Origin: Candidatus Melainabacteria bacterium
GTDB lineage: Bacteria > Cyanobacteriota > Vampirovibrionia > Obscuribacterales > Obscuribacteraceae
Length of the DNA stretch: 64,000 nucleotides
Direction of reading: 5' to 3'
NCBI GenBank assembly: GCA_003151275.1
Contig: PLXC01000035.1
Span: 137,481 to 201,480 of the forward strand
Below are positions 18,380 through 27,295 of the stretch, piece by piece. Made by a program: the position numbers and the translations under genes. Every line of letters starts with the position of its first letter. Positions within the stretch are counted from its first letter, which is position 1. Under the pieces are notes generated by a model that saw nothing but the letters and a program-made list of their open reading frames with translations, was not told the origin of the DNA and did not search any database.

Positions 18380-19051
18380 ATGAATTTACGTCGCCAATTT
18401 TTATACGTCGCACTCGCTGCAGGCCTGGTCACATTTGCCCAGAGTAAAGCCAGTGCAGATGAAACCAAAGAGTTATATAAGCTGAAGGCGATGACCACCA
18501 ATCAATCTCGACTCAGTCGCACCGAGCTCGACCCGAGCGCGCTGGGAGCGTTGGCACCGCAGCAATCGCCGCCCAAAATGGCTTTCGCTGCCGCAGCGCA
18601 GGCGAGTCCAGTCGCTCTTCCAGCTGATAATCCGGAGCCGGTCGACAAAAGTTATTTAGAAGAATATGCAGTGGACTGGTCGGGATGGATCGCCCGGCTG
18701 GCCGACCGATGGTATTACGTTCTGCGCATGAACGAAGAGGTGGTCGGATCGGCATTTGTCACTGAACGTCCAGCGCTAATCCAATTTACCTGCTACAGCA
18801 ACGGTCAAGTTGGCAACCTGTTCTTAAAGCAAACTTCTGGTGACCCTGCATACGATCGGTTGCAGATGGTAGCATTAATGCAGGCAGCCCCACTTCCGGC
18901 GTTTCCTCAGGGCACTCATCGCTCGTCGATCACTTTAGTGCAAGGTTGGGAATCGCATGTGAAGCAAGCAGGAGAGCAAGACTTCATTCCGGGCAGCTTT
19001 GGTAAAGGCTTTCCGATGGAGAAAGTCAAGCAATGGATCAAGGGAAAATAA
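18380..19051 (+). CDS. Exported protein with TonB C-terminal-like domain
   Basis: 223 residues from ATG 18380, chosen because it begins a clear signal peptide (NLRRQFLYVALAAGLVTFA, cleavage after A-S-A); the frame is open further upstream but without a signal. The mature part is short and ends in a TonB/TolA-C-like domain: W-x-x-x-L-A-D-R-W near residue 97, IQFTCYSNGQVGNLFLKQTS, then PLPAFPQGTHRSSITLVQGW. This resembles the C-terminal part of 7779-8627. The next gene overlaps its end by 19 bp, so the two are probably translated together, and the pair may work as an envelope unit. Function unknown. Confidence 0.7.
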   Translation: MNLRRQFLYVALAAGLVTFAQSKASADETKELYKLKAMTTNQSRLSRTELDPSALGALAPQQSPPKMAFAAAAQASPVALPADNPEPVDKSYLEEYAVDWSGWIARLADRWYYVLRMNEEVVGSAFVTERPALIQFTCYSNGQVGNLFLKQTSGDPAYDRLQMVALMQAAPLPAFPQGTHRSSITLVQGWESHVKQAGEQDFIPGSFGKGFPMEKVKQWIKGK

Positions 19052-20445
19052 AGGCGACGATATTATCTATCGCCATTATATTCGGTGCAGTCGGACCGGC
19101 TTGGGCTAAAGGCGCCGAGACCGGCGATAAGGCACTGCTTGCCACTCTCGAACAGAAACTCTTCTTCAAATCATATCCAGATGAAGACGTCGAGGCGCGG
19201 CTTGCCAGAATTGAAAAGCGCGTTTTTGGCGATGCTATGCAAGGCGATTTCGCCCAACGTTTGGAAAAAGTAAAGGGAGCCGTTGCTCCACAAGTAAATC
19301 CCGATGGCACCATATCTGGTGGCGGCGAACCTGCCACCGTCAGCGTAGCACCACCAGTCCAGCAACAAAAAAGACAGCCGGAAAATCCCCAATCAGACAT
19401 GGAACGGGCTCGCATCGCCGTCATGGCCGCGAAGGAAGAAGAAGTCGCCAAGCTGCTTGCCGAGGGCGTTGAGATGTGGCGTCAAAAACGGGGACCGCAA
19501 GCGATTGAACGCTTCGAACAAGTGCTTCGATTAGATCAACACAATTCAGAAGCGCTCTTCAATTTAGGCGTCGTTTATGAATCAGCGAACAGTTTGATTG
19601 AAGCGTCAACTAATTATCACAGAGCTGCGGAAGAAAATCCCAATAATAAGGATTATCGAGACGCTGTAAACGCCGTCGAAAAGAAGTTAGCAGCCCGCAA
19701 GAAAACCGACGACAAGCAAGGTGAAATTCGAGTGCTGGCGGAAGATGCAGCAGCAGCGTACAAGCGTCAAGAATATTTTTCGGCGCTCGATTTGTACAAA
19801 CAATTGGATGCGAAAGCACCAAATAAGGCGCTAGTAAAATACAACATCGGCACACTTTATTTCGTCACCAAAAACTATGTAGACGCCCTTGTTTATTACA
19901 AGATGGCGCTTAAACTCGAGCCCAAAGAACCTCGCTACCAAACAGCCGTGCAACAGTTATCAGCCAATTTGCAGCAAGGTCAGGAACAACAAAAACAAGT
20001 AGACCAGAAATGGGCGGAATACCAAGCTGCAACAGGTGGACCGGCGCCCAACGGCAAGCCGGCCAAGCAGAAAAAACCGAAAGATAGTGCGCCACCGAAA
20101 CAACAGCAGCAACAGCCGCCGCAGCAACAGCCGCCGCAGCAACAGCCGCCGCAACAACAACAACAACCGATGAGCGCTGTTAATCCGGCACAAACTCAAG
20201 ATTACATGGCCAGCATTGGCATCATCGCCAAGGCCACACATGAAGGGCTTTCCATTGTCACGATTGGAATCGCCTCACGGGCCTCTCACGTCGGCTTGCT
20301 GCAAGGCGATCTGATCAAAGCTGTAGACGGGAATATCGTCAAAAGTGTCGCCGAAATGAACCAGATCCTGTCGCGCAAGCAACCAGGAGCGCCAGTTCAG
20401 CTCATGATTCAGCGAGCCAATCAGATGGGTCAGTTTAGTTTATAA
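19033..20445 (+). CDS. Exported TPR protein with Gln/Pro linker and C-terminal PDZ domain
   Basis: 470 residues. It has a signal peptide at 1-25 (ends A-W-A-K), then a motif with LEQKLFFKSYPDEDVEARLA and RIEKRVFG, TPR units (~145-310), a low-complexity linker (~345-385) in which a 15-bp DNA unit is repeated three times (around 20105-20150, giving QQQPP repeats), and a PDZ domain at ~390-470 (SRASHVGLLQGDLIKAVDG). PDZ plus TPR in the periplasm suggests a scaffold for envelope or protease complexes. The start overlaps the end of the TonB-C-like gene by 19 bp. No protease domain is present. Confidence 0.85.
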   Translation: MDQGKIKATILSIAIIFGAVGPAWAKGAETGDKALLATLEQKLFFKSYPDEDVEARLARIEKRVFGDAMQGDFAQRLEKVKGAVAPQVNPDGTISGGGEPATVSVAPPVQQQKRQPENPQSDMERARIAVMAAKEEEVAKLLAEGVEMWRQKRGPQAIERFEQVLRLDQHNSEALFNLGVVYESANSLIEASTNYHRAAEENPNNKDYRDAVNAVEKKLAARKKTDDKQGEIRVLAEDAAAAYKRQEYFSALDLYKQLDAKAPNKALVKYNIGTLYFVTKNYVDALVYYKMALKLEPKEPRYQTAVQQLSANLQQGQEQQKQVDQKWAEYQAATGGPAPNGKPAKQKKPKDSAPPKQQQQQPPQQQPPQQQPPQQQQQPMSAVNPAQTQDYMASIGIIAKATHEGLSIVTIGIASRASHVGLLQGDLIKAVDGNIVKSVAEMNQILSRKQPGAPVQLMIQRANQMGQFSL

Positions 20446-20538
20446 GTCGAGCAGCTTGCGGAGTCGGGCAGCTTGCTGCATAGACCCCACTAGTGTGCCC
20501 AGACTATCCTAGGATAAAGCTCGGAAGTTTTTGGGACG

Positions 20539-20640
20539 CTAATCGTCGGCTAAATTGCCGCCAATTGAGAAATTATCGTTTAGCCACATTGCTATTACCG
20601 CAGACACGAACACGACTGTAAGGCCGCTAACGATCGTCAT
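20539..20640 (-). CDS. Possible 33-residue membrane peptide
   Basis: The frame starts at ATG 20640 with a strong ribosome-binding site, TAGGAG, 5 nt upstream. The peptide reads MTIVSGLTVVFVSAVIAMWL followed by a polar 13-residue tail ending in ADD. It contains one hydrophobic segment long enough to span a membrane. A spaced inverted repeat (20667-20698) lies just upstream. It sits downstream of mqnE on the same strand, about 100 bp after its stop. I know of no family for it. Evidence is the ribosome-binding site and the hydrophobic segment only. Confidence 0.4.
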   Translation of the reverse strand: MTIVSGLTVVFVSAVIAMWLNDNFSIGGNLADD

Positions 20641-20666
20641 AAAAACTCCTACACAGGGGATAACTT

Positions 20667-20698
20667 TTGATATCAGTCTTGGTTGAGACGTATATCAA
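20667..20698. promoter_or_regulatory. Spaced inverted repeat, possible operator
   Basis: TTGATAT (20667-20673) and ATATCAA (20692-20698) are perfect 7-bp inverted arms separated by 18 bp. They lie between the end of mqnE and the start of the possible small peptide gene. A dimeric regulator could bind here, but chance occurrence cannot be excluded. Confidence 0.25.
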
Positions 20699-20740
20699 TT
20701 GTCGTTGTTTCCAGTTTAAGGTGAGGTTAAGAGAACAGAT

Positions 20741-21928
20741 TTATTTAGAATGCGCTAATGCCGCAACGCGCTCTGATAATGGGGTAACCACTTGACCGGT
20801 CAAATCGGCAACCCGTCTGATGTTATAGACAGTGTCTCGTTCGACAGGTGTGTAACCGGCACTAGATATCAAGAACTCCATTTTATCTTTAGCTAGTTGC
20901 AAAGGGGTTTTTGCACCGGCAGCATGGGTGATTTTCTCTTCGCCGATTGTGCCGTCCATATCATCTGCACCAAAGGACAAAGCAATCTGAGCAAGTTTCT
21001 CACCAAGCTGAATCCAGTAAGCCTTGATGTGGTCAAAGTTGTCTAAAACTAAGCGGGAAATCGCCACATCACGCAGCAATTCTTCCGCTGTGGGCTCTTC
21101 AACTTCGTCCGCGATCGTGGTGCCTTCGTAGTAGCACTTCAACGGAATAAAGCACTGGAATCCGCCAGTCAAATCTTGCTGGTCGCGCAGTAAAAGAATG
21201 TGATCTACTTTGTTTTCGCGACTCTCTCCAATACCTGTAAGCATCGTAGCGTTAGTCTTTAAGCCAAGTTTGTGAGCGATGCCGTGTATTTCCAGCCAAA
21301 CATCAGCTGGTGTCTTTTTGACGTGCATGGCTCGGCGCACTTCCTCGTCAAATATTTCAGCCCCACCGCCCGGCATAGAGCCCAGCCCGGCAGCGACAAG
21401 ACGCTTAAGAGTGTCTTCGTAGGAGATGTGTTCGAGATTGGCCATATATTCAATTTCCACAGCAGTCATCGCTTTCATGTGGATATGGGGAAACTTAGCC
21501 TTAACGGCGCGCAGTACTTCCTCGTAATAGCTTATGTCGCAGGCTGGGTTCAATCCACCAACCATATGAATCTCGTTAATGCCAAGCTCAGCGCCCTTTC
21601 TGGCTTCTTCAAGAACTTGGTCGACCGACCAGGTGTAAGCCTTCCCCTTGCCTTCAGGATTGGCATACGAGCAAAATCTGCACGTCTCGACGCAAAAGTT
21701 AGTTGGGTTGAGATGCATGTTATGGATGTAATAAACATACTTTTCTCTGCCCGGACCTGCCTTGCGTTTTCGGGCAAATTCGCCCATCGCTCCGACCGCC
21801 AACAGGTCGTCTGCTTCGTAGAGTCGAAGGGCGTCCTCGCGAGAGATACGCTTGCCATCTTGCACTTTCTGGGCAATATCAGCCAGGGGATGAGAAGCAG
21901 GAAGCATTTGGTCGAGAACTGCTGACAC
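20741..21928 (-). CDS. mqnE: Aminofutalosine synthase MqnE (radical SAM, menaquinone synthesis)
   Basis: About 395 residues from GTG 21928. This start is chosen because AAGGAG (21935-21940) lies 6 nt upstream; a longer frame reaches 21955. Radical SAM cluster: NPTNFCVETCRFCSYAN (C-x3-C-x2-C). Further MqnE hallmarks are ELGINEIHMVGGLNP, KAMTAVEIEY and GLGSMPGGGAEIF. The enzyme joins SAM-derived 5'-deoxyadenosyl radical chemistry to 3-(1-carboxyvinyl)oxybenzoate to form aminofutalosine, the second step of the futalosine route to menaquinone. No other mqn gene is next to it. MqnC is the nearest alternative but lacks the PGGGAEIF arrangement. Confidence 0.88.
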   Translation of the reverse strand: MSAVLDQMLPASHPLADIAQKVQDGKRISREDALRLYEADDLLAVGAMGEFARKRKAGPGREKYVYYIHNMHLNPTNFCVETCRFCSYANPEGKGKAYTWSVDQVLEEARKGAELGINEIHMVGGLNPACDISYYEEVLRAVKAKFPHIHMKAMTAVEIEYMANLEHISYEDTLKRLVAAGLGSMPGGGAEIFDEEVRRAMHVKKTPADVWLEIHGIAHKLGLKTNATMLTGIGESRENKVDHILLLRDQQDLTGGFQCFIPLKCYYEGTTIADEVEEPTAEELLRDVAISRLVLDNFDHIKAYWIQLGEKLAQIALSFGADDMDGTIGEEKITHAAGAKTPLQLAKDKMEFLISSAGYTPVERDTVYNIRRVADLTGQVVTPLSERVAALAHSK

Positions 21929-22276
21929 GGGGAACTCCTTTAATTGAGGTAGCACTATCTATCCTCAGGGCAGATCCTAACATGTCAAGTCTGGTTGTTT
22001 TGACTGTGCAAACTCTCATTGCGCCGATTTTCCATAGTTGTTACAGCTCGACAACCGGGCGCAATGATGCGGAAGCACAGCAATTCGTCTTTAAATCAAT
22101 TTGCGGCGCTACTATAGTATGGTGTGAATTCTCAATTTTCATGGCACTGAATATAGTGTCATTGGTGAAAATTGGAACGCTGTTCAAATTTCACAAACCG
22201 AAATTCTGACTTTGGAACGTTACGCGGGTTCCGTTTAAGGGCAGATAGGTGGGGGTGTTTGGATAGGCGAAACAAG
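21929..22276. other. Intergenic region between divergent genes
   Basis: About 350 bp between mqnE (minus) and the membrane protein gene starting at 22277 (plus); it must carry both promoters. The mqnE ribosome-binding site AAGGAG is at 21935-21940. Small plus-strand frames here (21982-22209 and an upstream extension of the next gene from 22172) lack supporting signals. No repeat or hairpin stands out. Confidence 0.5.
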
Positions 22277-24004
22277 ATGCCGGACGGACAAAATCCCGAC
22301 TACAACGATGATGAAGACGAGATGAACAGCCAGTTTCCTGGCCAATCGCAGTTCAACTCTCAGTCAAATCCGACCTTGCCTCCTAGCAGTGGTCAAATGC
22401 CACGTAAGGCGATACCAAGAAAATCGACGGCGAAACCAGTAAGCTTCTCGGATGACCCGGAAAGCGCGCAGGACTTAGACTATGGCGTCCACGAAGAGAA
22501 AGGAGAAGGGGACTATCAAAAGTATGCTCCCACCCCCTCTAGGAACTCGCTAAGAAAACGGCAATCGTCGGAGTCAGCGCCATCTTCAGGCGGAGGAGGT
22601 GGGGGTACCAATCCACTTCAGGAAGTTCTCTTTCAGATCGCCAGTTTGATGCCAGGCATGAGCATGCGCATGGAAGATCGCTCGAAGACGAAAACGTTTG
22701 AGACTGATAATAGTTTTCGGGCGCCTGAATTTAAACCAGGTTCTGGAGCAAGACCAAAAGCGCAGGACGACAACAGTCCCGGAGCCCTGCACCGCAAAAG
22801 TGCATTAAACGATATTGCCGGACGCGAAGAATATGGTGGCGGCGGAGATTCGCGCCGCAGTATGCGAGATTCCGGAGGCGGTAAGCCGTCAGCGTTGGCA
22901 AGCTTTATGGATAAACTGTTCAGCGGCTCGGGGGATGCGGCTCCCGTTCAAGAAGTGGAGGCACCAGAGACGAAACGCAAAAAGGCACTGATCCGCTTTG
23001 GGATTATGACTGCCTGCGTTGTTGTTCTTTTGCTTGTCTACAATGTTATGCCGCGGAAAACGCAAGCTTATGATTCGTTGCCTCGCGAATTCCAATCAGC
23101 AGAACACGAAAAATCATTTAAAATCGTAGACGCATCGACCGCGGTGTACGCTATCGGTCCAGACACGGTAAGAGCACCGATCAAGTTTTTCATGAATGAC
23201 TGGCGGGACTTTGTAGACGTAGTCCTTGCCAGCCCTTTTCAGAAACAAGTATGGCTTCTTAAAACAGATCAAGGCATTAAGGACCTGACCTCCAACTTTG
23301 AATTGTTTGAGCAAAGATCTCCTGAAAGTGTATTGGCAGGTGAGACCACGAGGGAAGCAGAGCGCGTCACGGCCTACTTCGACAGGAATCATTCATACCC
23401 GGCCACAGCAGAAGCAATAGGAAAGTACTTAAATCCATTCACCGAAAAGGAAGAACTTCCTCAGTTGCACCAAATAACTGAAGGCAACACCAAATCTGGT
23501 GATGACGTCGATCAGAAAAAACTGGAGCTATATAAAGATCTAGTTTTTGCCAAGGCAAAAATCGAATCGAAAGCGGCTCCAGGCACTATTAGCTGCTGGA
23601 ACGTCAAATTTGTTTCTGCCCATCAAAACCTAAACGTTTTTGTAATCAAGCCTTACGGAAAAGAAGGGAAAGCAATCTATGGCGGACATCCTGAAGCACA
23701 ATTCTTGATTGCACTGGAGAATGGGAAACCCAAAGAGCTCATATCGAGCAAGCCCTTATTTGAATGGATTGGTAAGAGCGGTATACGACCAGTGACCACA
23801 GTTTTGTTCGCTGCCCCCATCGATCCGATTTTATTGTTCGCGCTAAAACATTGTGCAAAACTGATTTTCACAATTCTCGCTTTCGGATCGCTCGGATTTT
23901 TGCTCAGCCTGCCTAAGGGAGAATCGCCCTTGTTTTGGAGCATTATCCTAATCCTTACAGGCGTACCCGCGATCCTCGCCGACCTGTCGAACTGGATCCC
24001 GTAG
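22277..24004 (+). CDS. Uncharacterised membrane protein with disordered N-terminal half
   Basis: 575 residues from ATG 22277 (MPDGQNPDYND), preferred to an upstream start because the added residues are Arg-rich and unlike the rest. Residues 1-235 are acidic, Gly/Ser/Arg-rich and probably disordered, with a poly-Gly patch. A membrane helix follows near 240-257 (GIMTACVVVLLLVYNV), then an extracytoplasmic region of ~230 residues without a recognised domain, and two more membrane helices at the C-terminus (near 517-537 and 546-566). I do not recognise the family. It is followed by a palindromic repeat at 24.05 kb. Confidence 0.7.
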   Translation: MPDGQNPDYNDDEDEMNSQFPGQSQFNSQSNPTLPPSSGQMPRKAIPRKSTAKPVSFSDDPESAQDLDYGVHEEKGEGDYQKYAPTPSRNSLRKRQSSESAPSSGGGGGGTNPLQEVLFQIASLMPGMSMRMEDRSKTKTFETDNSFRAPEFKPGSGARPKAQDDNSPGALHRKSALNDIAGREEYGGGGDSRRSMRDSGGGKPSALASFMDKLFSGSGDAAPVQEVEAPETKRKKALIRFGIMTACVVVLLLVYNVMPRKTQAYDSLPREFQSAEHEKSFKIVDASTAVYAIGPDTVRAPIKFFMNDWRDFVDVVLASPFQKQVWLLKTDQGIKDLTSNFELFEQRSPESVLAGETTREAERVTAYFDRNHSYPATAEAIGKYLNPFTEKEELPQLHQITEGNTKSGDDVDQKKLELYKDLVFAKAKIESKAAPGTISCWNVKFVSAHQNLNVFVIKPYGKEGKAIYGGHPEAQFLIALENGKPKELISSKPLFEWIGKSGIRPVTTVLFAAPIDPILLFALKHCAKLIFTILAFGSLGFLLSLPKGESPLFWSIILILTGVPAILADLSNWIP

Positions 24005-24042
24005 CACCGGATCCCTGAGCACCGAAAACCAATTTTGCGCCG

Positions 24043-24071
24043 AAATGGAGCGCGGCTATTCTAGCCGCCCA
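24043..24071 (-). repeat. REP-like palindromic element
   Basis: GCGGCTA-TTC-TAGCCGC (24052-24068) is a perfect 7-bp stem preceded by GAAATGGAGC. On the minus strand this reads as stem followed by GCGCTCCATTTCGG. It lies between the convergent genes ending at 24004 and 24118. Confidence 0.75.
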
Positions 24072-24117
24072 TATCACATAGGGGTTGAAAACCAGCTTCA
24101 TTTTCGCGGTAAAACTT

Positions 24118-24675
24118 TTATTCGTCGAATAGTTCAATGCTCGGGAGCTGCGACACACCCCAGAAGCTATCGATTGCGCCGATGATATCTTTTGCGGTCA
24201 CCGATCGATTTGAGTACATGGTGCTTCTTGCCAGAGAAGGCGCATCCGCATTAGTCATCAAAACACCTTCATCGGCATTGAGCACGGAGCAGAGATCCGA
24301 AACAGCCTTGGTATCATCAATCACCGAATCGACAACTGGTGACGGTGTCACATTGTTCGTAGTCACATTGTTTGCAGGCGCATTGCTTGCGGGCGGCAAA
24401 AGACTTTCAGAGAATGGTACCGACATCGCGATCAGGGATGTGTAAGAACGTTTGACATTCGAGCGTGGCTTCAGTAACGGCGGAGGCGCGCTAAATACTG
24501 GCACCGCATGTGATGCCTGAGCGATCATCGGCGGCGGCTGCACGGCAGCGCGTTTAGCCTGGATGGCCTCGTTGGTGCTATTGGAAGTAACAAATTCTCT
24601 TGCCGCAGGCTTGTCGCCTGAGACAGGTGGAACTTGCTGCAGGTTGGTACCTGTAGTGCTCATAGTTAGGCCCAC
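24118..24675 (-). CDS. Hypothetical protein, Ala/Pro/Ser/Asn-rich
   Basis: 185 residues, starting at 24675 or at a second ATG four codons later. Composition is polar and low in complexity with a repeated N-N-V-T-[TP] stretch near residues 103-112; the last ~40 residues (SRTMYSNRS-type Ser/Arg segment and an IIGAIDSFWGV helix) look more ordered. There is no signal peptide and no recognised domain. Codon pattern and the absence of stop codons over 185 codons support a real gene, but nothing points to a function. It converges with the upstream membrane protein gene. Confidence 0.5.
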   Translation of the reverse strand: MGLTMSTTGTNLQQVPPVSGDKPAAREFVTSNSTNEAIQAKRAAVQPPPMIAQASHAVPVFSAPPPLLKPRSNVKRSYTSLIAMSVPFSESLLPPASNAPANNVTTNNVTPSPVVDSVIDDTKAVSDLCSVLNADEGVLMTNADAPSLARSTMYSNRSVTAKDIIGAIDSFWGVSQLPSIELFDE

Positions 24676-24990
24676 AAATGTTGGGGGTGGGTTGCCTGAT
24701 AGTGGTAATCCGAAGTATCTTAAATAATGCTCATACTTCCGCCCCTTGTCAAGTTAATCCAGCAAAGTAGCCACAACGGGGCCTTATCGGATCCCTACCA
24801 CAGTCGTATATACAGTCCAACTTGCTGCATATCTCGCGTGCATCGCAACAGTGATGGGATTTTTCAGCGCATTTGGACTTTCTTTTGACCAATATGGCAA
24901 GTCCGATATCGTCCGGTATAGAGATGAATCTCCAGCCTTAAGCCACACGGCGGGTTAAGTTGACGAGTATGTGTCCAAGTCTCGGCGCAA
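24676..24990. other. Intergenic region, no recognised features
   Basis: 315 bp after the end of the hyf-like operon and before the hypothetical gene ending at 24118; both are on the minus strand. The promoter of the hypothetical gene should lie at about 24680-24780. No clear terminator for the large operon was seen, and frames here are shadows of the operon's last gene. Confidence 0.45.
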
Positions 24991-25812
24991 CTAAGAAGCA
25001 GCGACGCCGGTATCTTCCACAACTGGCAAACGCTGTTTGTACGGTTCAGCTTTGCCCATAGCCACAAGGACGCCGTGAATGATGCTCCACGGGTGTGGTG
25101 GACAGCCGGGTACATAGAAGTCGACAGGAATGATTGAGTCGGCACCATTCGCTTCGGTGTAGCCATTTTTGTGCACACCACCAGTGATGGCGCAGGTACC
25201 GATCGCAATGACCACACGTGGATCTGCCATCGCTTCATAACAGCGCCTGAGCGGTTCCTGCATAGCTTTGCCGACTGGTCCTGTGATTAGCAACGCATCG
25301 GCGTATCGCGGCGATGGGACGATATGAACGCCAAATCTCTCAATATCAAAGATTGCGTTACCGGAGGCACCTATTTCCGCATCACAAGAACTACAACCAG
25401 TAGATACGACACGAGCATGCACTGACTCTTTGAAAATATGCAAATTAGTGCGTGGAGTTCGTTTGACTGTCTCGATTTTTGCCTTGCCAGAGTTACTAAG
25501 AATCAGGTCTTCTCTCGTGGCGGTCGCTACAGCGTAAGTAGTTGTATTGATGATAGTTTTGGTTGGGCATACTTCGATGCACATTCCACATCCGATACAA
25601 GCACCGCGATCGAGATTAAGGATCGGCGTTGTTCCGTCGACGATTTCGATCGCGTCTGTCGGACAAACTTCGACGCAACTATTGCAACCAACGCCAACAC
25701 AAGCTTCGGTTGTCACATCTGGGAAGCCCCACCATTCTGCATCCGCAGCGGGAAGCAACTTCTTCTGAGTGACAACACCTTTGTTTAAAAGATAAGACAA
25801 CAATTTGATCAT
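24991..25812 (-). CDS. hyfI: Fused ferredoxin + NuoB/HyfI-like small subunit of an Ehr-type complex
   Basis: 273 residues. Residues ~30-100 form a two-[4Fe-4S] ferredoxin (HycF/HyfH-like): GCNSCVEVCP with a preceding Cys at unusual spacing, and CIGCGMCIEVCP. Residues ~125-255 are the NuoB/HyfI domain with its four cluster ligands: STGCSSCD, AIGTCAITGG and VPGCPPHPW. In E. coli the two parts are separate proteins. It therefore carries two ferredoxin clusters plus the cluster nearest the large subunit, forming the electron path of the peripheral arm. It is last in the operon, 7 bp after the large-subunit gene. All cluster ligands seem intact, so electron transfer is expected to be preserved. 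Confidence 0.9.
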   Translation of the reverse strand: MIKLLSYLLNKGVVTQKKLLPAADAEWWGFPDVTTEACVGVGCNSCVEVCPTDAIEIVDGTTPILNLDRGACIGCGMCIEVCPTKTIINTTTYAVATATREDLILSNSGKAKIETVKRTPRTNLHIFKESVHARVVSTGCSSCDAEIGASGNAIFDIERFGVHIVPSPRYADALLITGPVGKAMQEPLRRCYEAMADPRVVIAIGTCAITGGVHKNGYTEANGADSIIPVDFYVPGCPPHPWSIIHGVLVAMGKAEPYKQRLPVVEDTGVAAS

Positions 25813-25819
25813 ATCAACC

Positions 25820-27295
25820 TCAAAGATCGTTGCCGCTGTAAGACAAACTCATACTCTTATTACAGAGAGGGAAATCGGCAATCAGCCCATTTCTATTGGC
25901 GATCGATATCGCTGTCCAATTATTGGCGCTAGGGTCTTTAATCGCGTATCTGGAAATCTTTCCGTTTTCGTCGGTAAAAACAAGATGCAATAACTCGCCG
26001 CGAAAAGCCTCAACAACTCCAAGGCTAATTTCGTTTGGTGGCAGTTCATCAGGCAGCTGCACCGAAACGTCTCCGGGAACGAGTTCACCAACCAGGCGCT
26101 CAATGATGTCCATGCTGCTGTAAATCTCGCTAATCCGCACGCGAGTGCGGGACAACATATCTCCATCCTTCTGAACGGCAACTTCAGGTGCCGCCCCTGG
26201 ATACAGTCCGTGTTTAAAAAACCGACGACAATCATATGGTATGCCGCAACCTCTAGCGGCAACACCTACAAGTCCAAATTCAAAAGCCAGAGATTTTGAG
26301 ATCGCAGCGAAGGATAATCGTTGCTTCACTACCTGGTTATCGTCGAATATATCCAAGATTGGCTTAATTTCGGCGCGCATATTTTTGACTAGAGTTTTTA
26401 CTTTTTCAAGACGCGCATCATCTAAATCGCGAGTGCCACCAGGAAAGATAAATCCACGCAAAAAACGATTGCCTGAAAGACACTGAGCCATGCCCAGAGC
26501 CATAGCGCGCAAGCGGCTAAGATTGTGGTAAATAGGAAGAAAGCCAACATCGCTTGCCATGCCGCCAACGTCAATTGCGTGCATCGCCAGGCGCTCGACC
26601 TCCATTGCAATCGTGCGCAATGTCTCTGCACGCAACGGAACTTCGACTCCAAACATACTTTCTATCGCGATCGCATGAGCAAGCGCATTGGCGGCGGCGG
26701 TATCAGATGCGGTGGCTTCGGCAACGTATCTTATTTTGCGCCAGGGCACTTCCGTCATGCGTTTCTCAACACCGCGATGTACCCAGCCCATGCGGATTTC
26801 CAAATTAACTATAGTCTCACCCAGACAACTAAATCTGAAGTGCCCAGGCTCAATCGTACCAGCGTGAATAGGTCCGACTGGAATTTCATAGACTCCTTCA
26901 CCTTTCACTTCAAGAAACTTGTATCTTCGGTCTGTTTCAAATTCCGCAGGCAAAGGCACTTTGCGCAAAGGGAAAAATCCCGGTTCATATTGTTCGTGCA
27001 GGAGCACGTGCTTTAGACGTGGATGACCCTCTGGCACAATGCCAAACATGTCGAACAACACCCGTTCGAACCAATGTGCTTGTGGCAGAAGTAGCGTCAA
27101 GGCTTTGTAGTTGTTTTCTTCGAGCTTCACTTCCCAGAGCTCGGCGGTGCCGTTCGGTGGGTCCAACATCACACAAACGACTTGGGCACCATCAATGGAT
27201 GTCAGCAGACCGAGCCTACGCTCACCCCGATCGGTCCATTGACGACAGCTTTGGTGAAAAAGCTTGAGCGGTATTTCCTTTTTGATTAGCTTCAT
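25820..27295 (-). CDS. hyfG: HyfG/NuoCD-like large subunit lacking all [NiFe] ligands (Ehr type)
   Basis: 491 residues: a NuoC-like N-terminal domain (~1-165; HWFERVLFDMFGIVPEGHP) joined to a NuoD/HycE-like domain. After GWVHRGVEKRM a [NiFe] hydrogenase should show a C-x2-C motif (R-I-C-G-I-C); here the region (~189-212) reads VAEATASDTAAANALAHAIA without Cys. The C-terminal D-P-C-x2-C motif is replaced by DPSANNW. All four nickel ligands are thus missing, so it cannot be a hydrogenase. This matches the energy-converting hydrogenase-related (Ehr) complexes, whose redox partner is unknown. The start overlaps hyfF by 4 bp. Only the electron donor or acceptor remains open. Confidence 0.9.
   Translation of the reverse strand: MKLIKKEIPLKLFHQSCRQWTDRGERRLGLLTSIDGAQVVCVMLDPPNGTAELWEVKLEENNYKALTLLLPQAHWFERVLFDMFGIVPEGHPRLKHVLLHEQYEPGFFPLRKVPLPAEFETDRRYKFLEVKGEGVYEIPVGPIHAGTIEPGHFRFSCLGETIVNLEIRMGWVHRGVEKRMTEVPWRKIRYVAEATASDTAAANALAHAIAIESMFGVEVPLRAETLRTIAMEVERLAMHAIDVGGMASDVGFLPIYHNLSRLRAMALGMAQCLSGNRFLRGFIFPGGTRDLDDARLEKVKTLVKNMRAEIKPILDIFDDNQVVKQRLSFAAISKSLAFEFGLVGVAARGCGIPYDCRRFFKHGLYPGAAPEVAVQKDGDMLSRTRVRISEIYSSMDIIERLVGELVPGDVSVQLPDELPPNEISLGVVEAFRGELLHLVFTDENGKISRYAIKDPSANNWTAISIANRNGLIADFPLCNKSMSLSYSGNDL

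Noticed and set aside
21982..22209. 75-codon plus-strand gene before the membrane protein
   Set aside because: No ribosome-binding site, odd composition, and overlaps the promoter region.
25820..27295. [NiFe] hydrogenase or formate hydrogenlyase activity
   Set aside because: All four Cys ligands of the Ni-Fe centre are missing, and no maturation or formate dehydrogenase gene is nearby.
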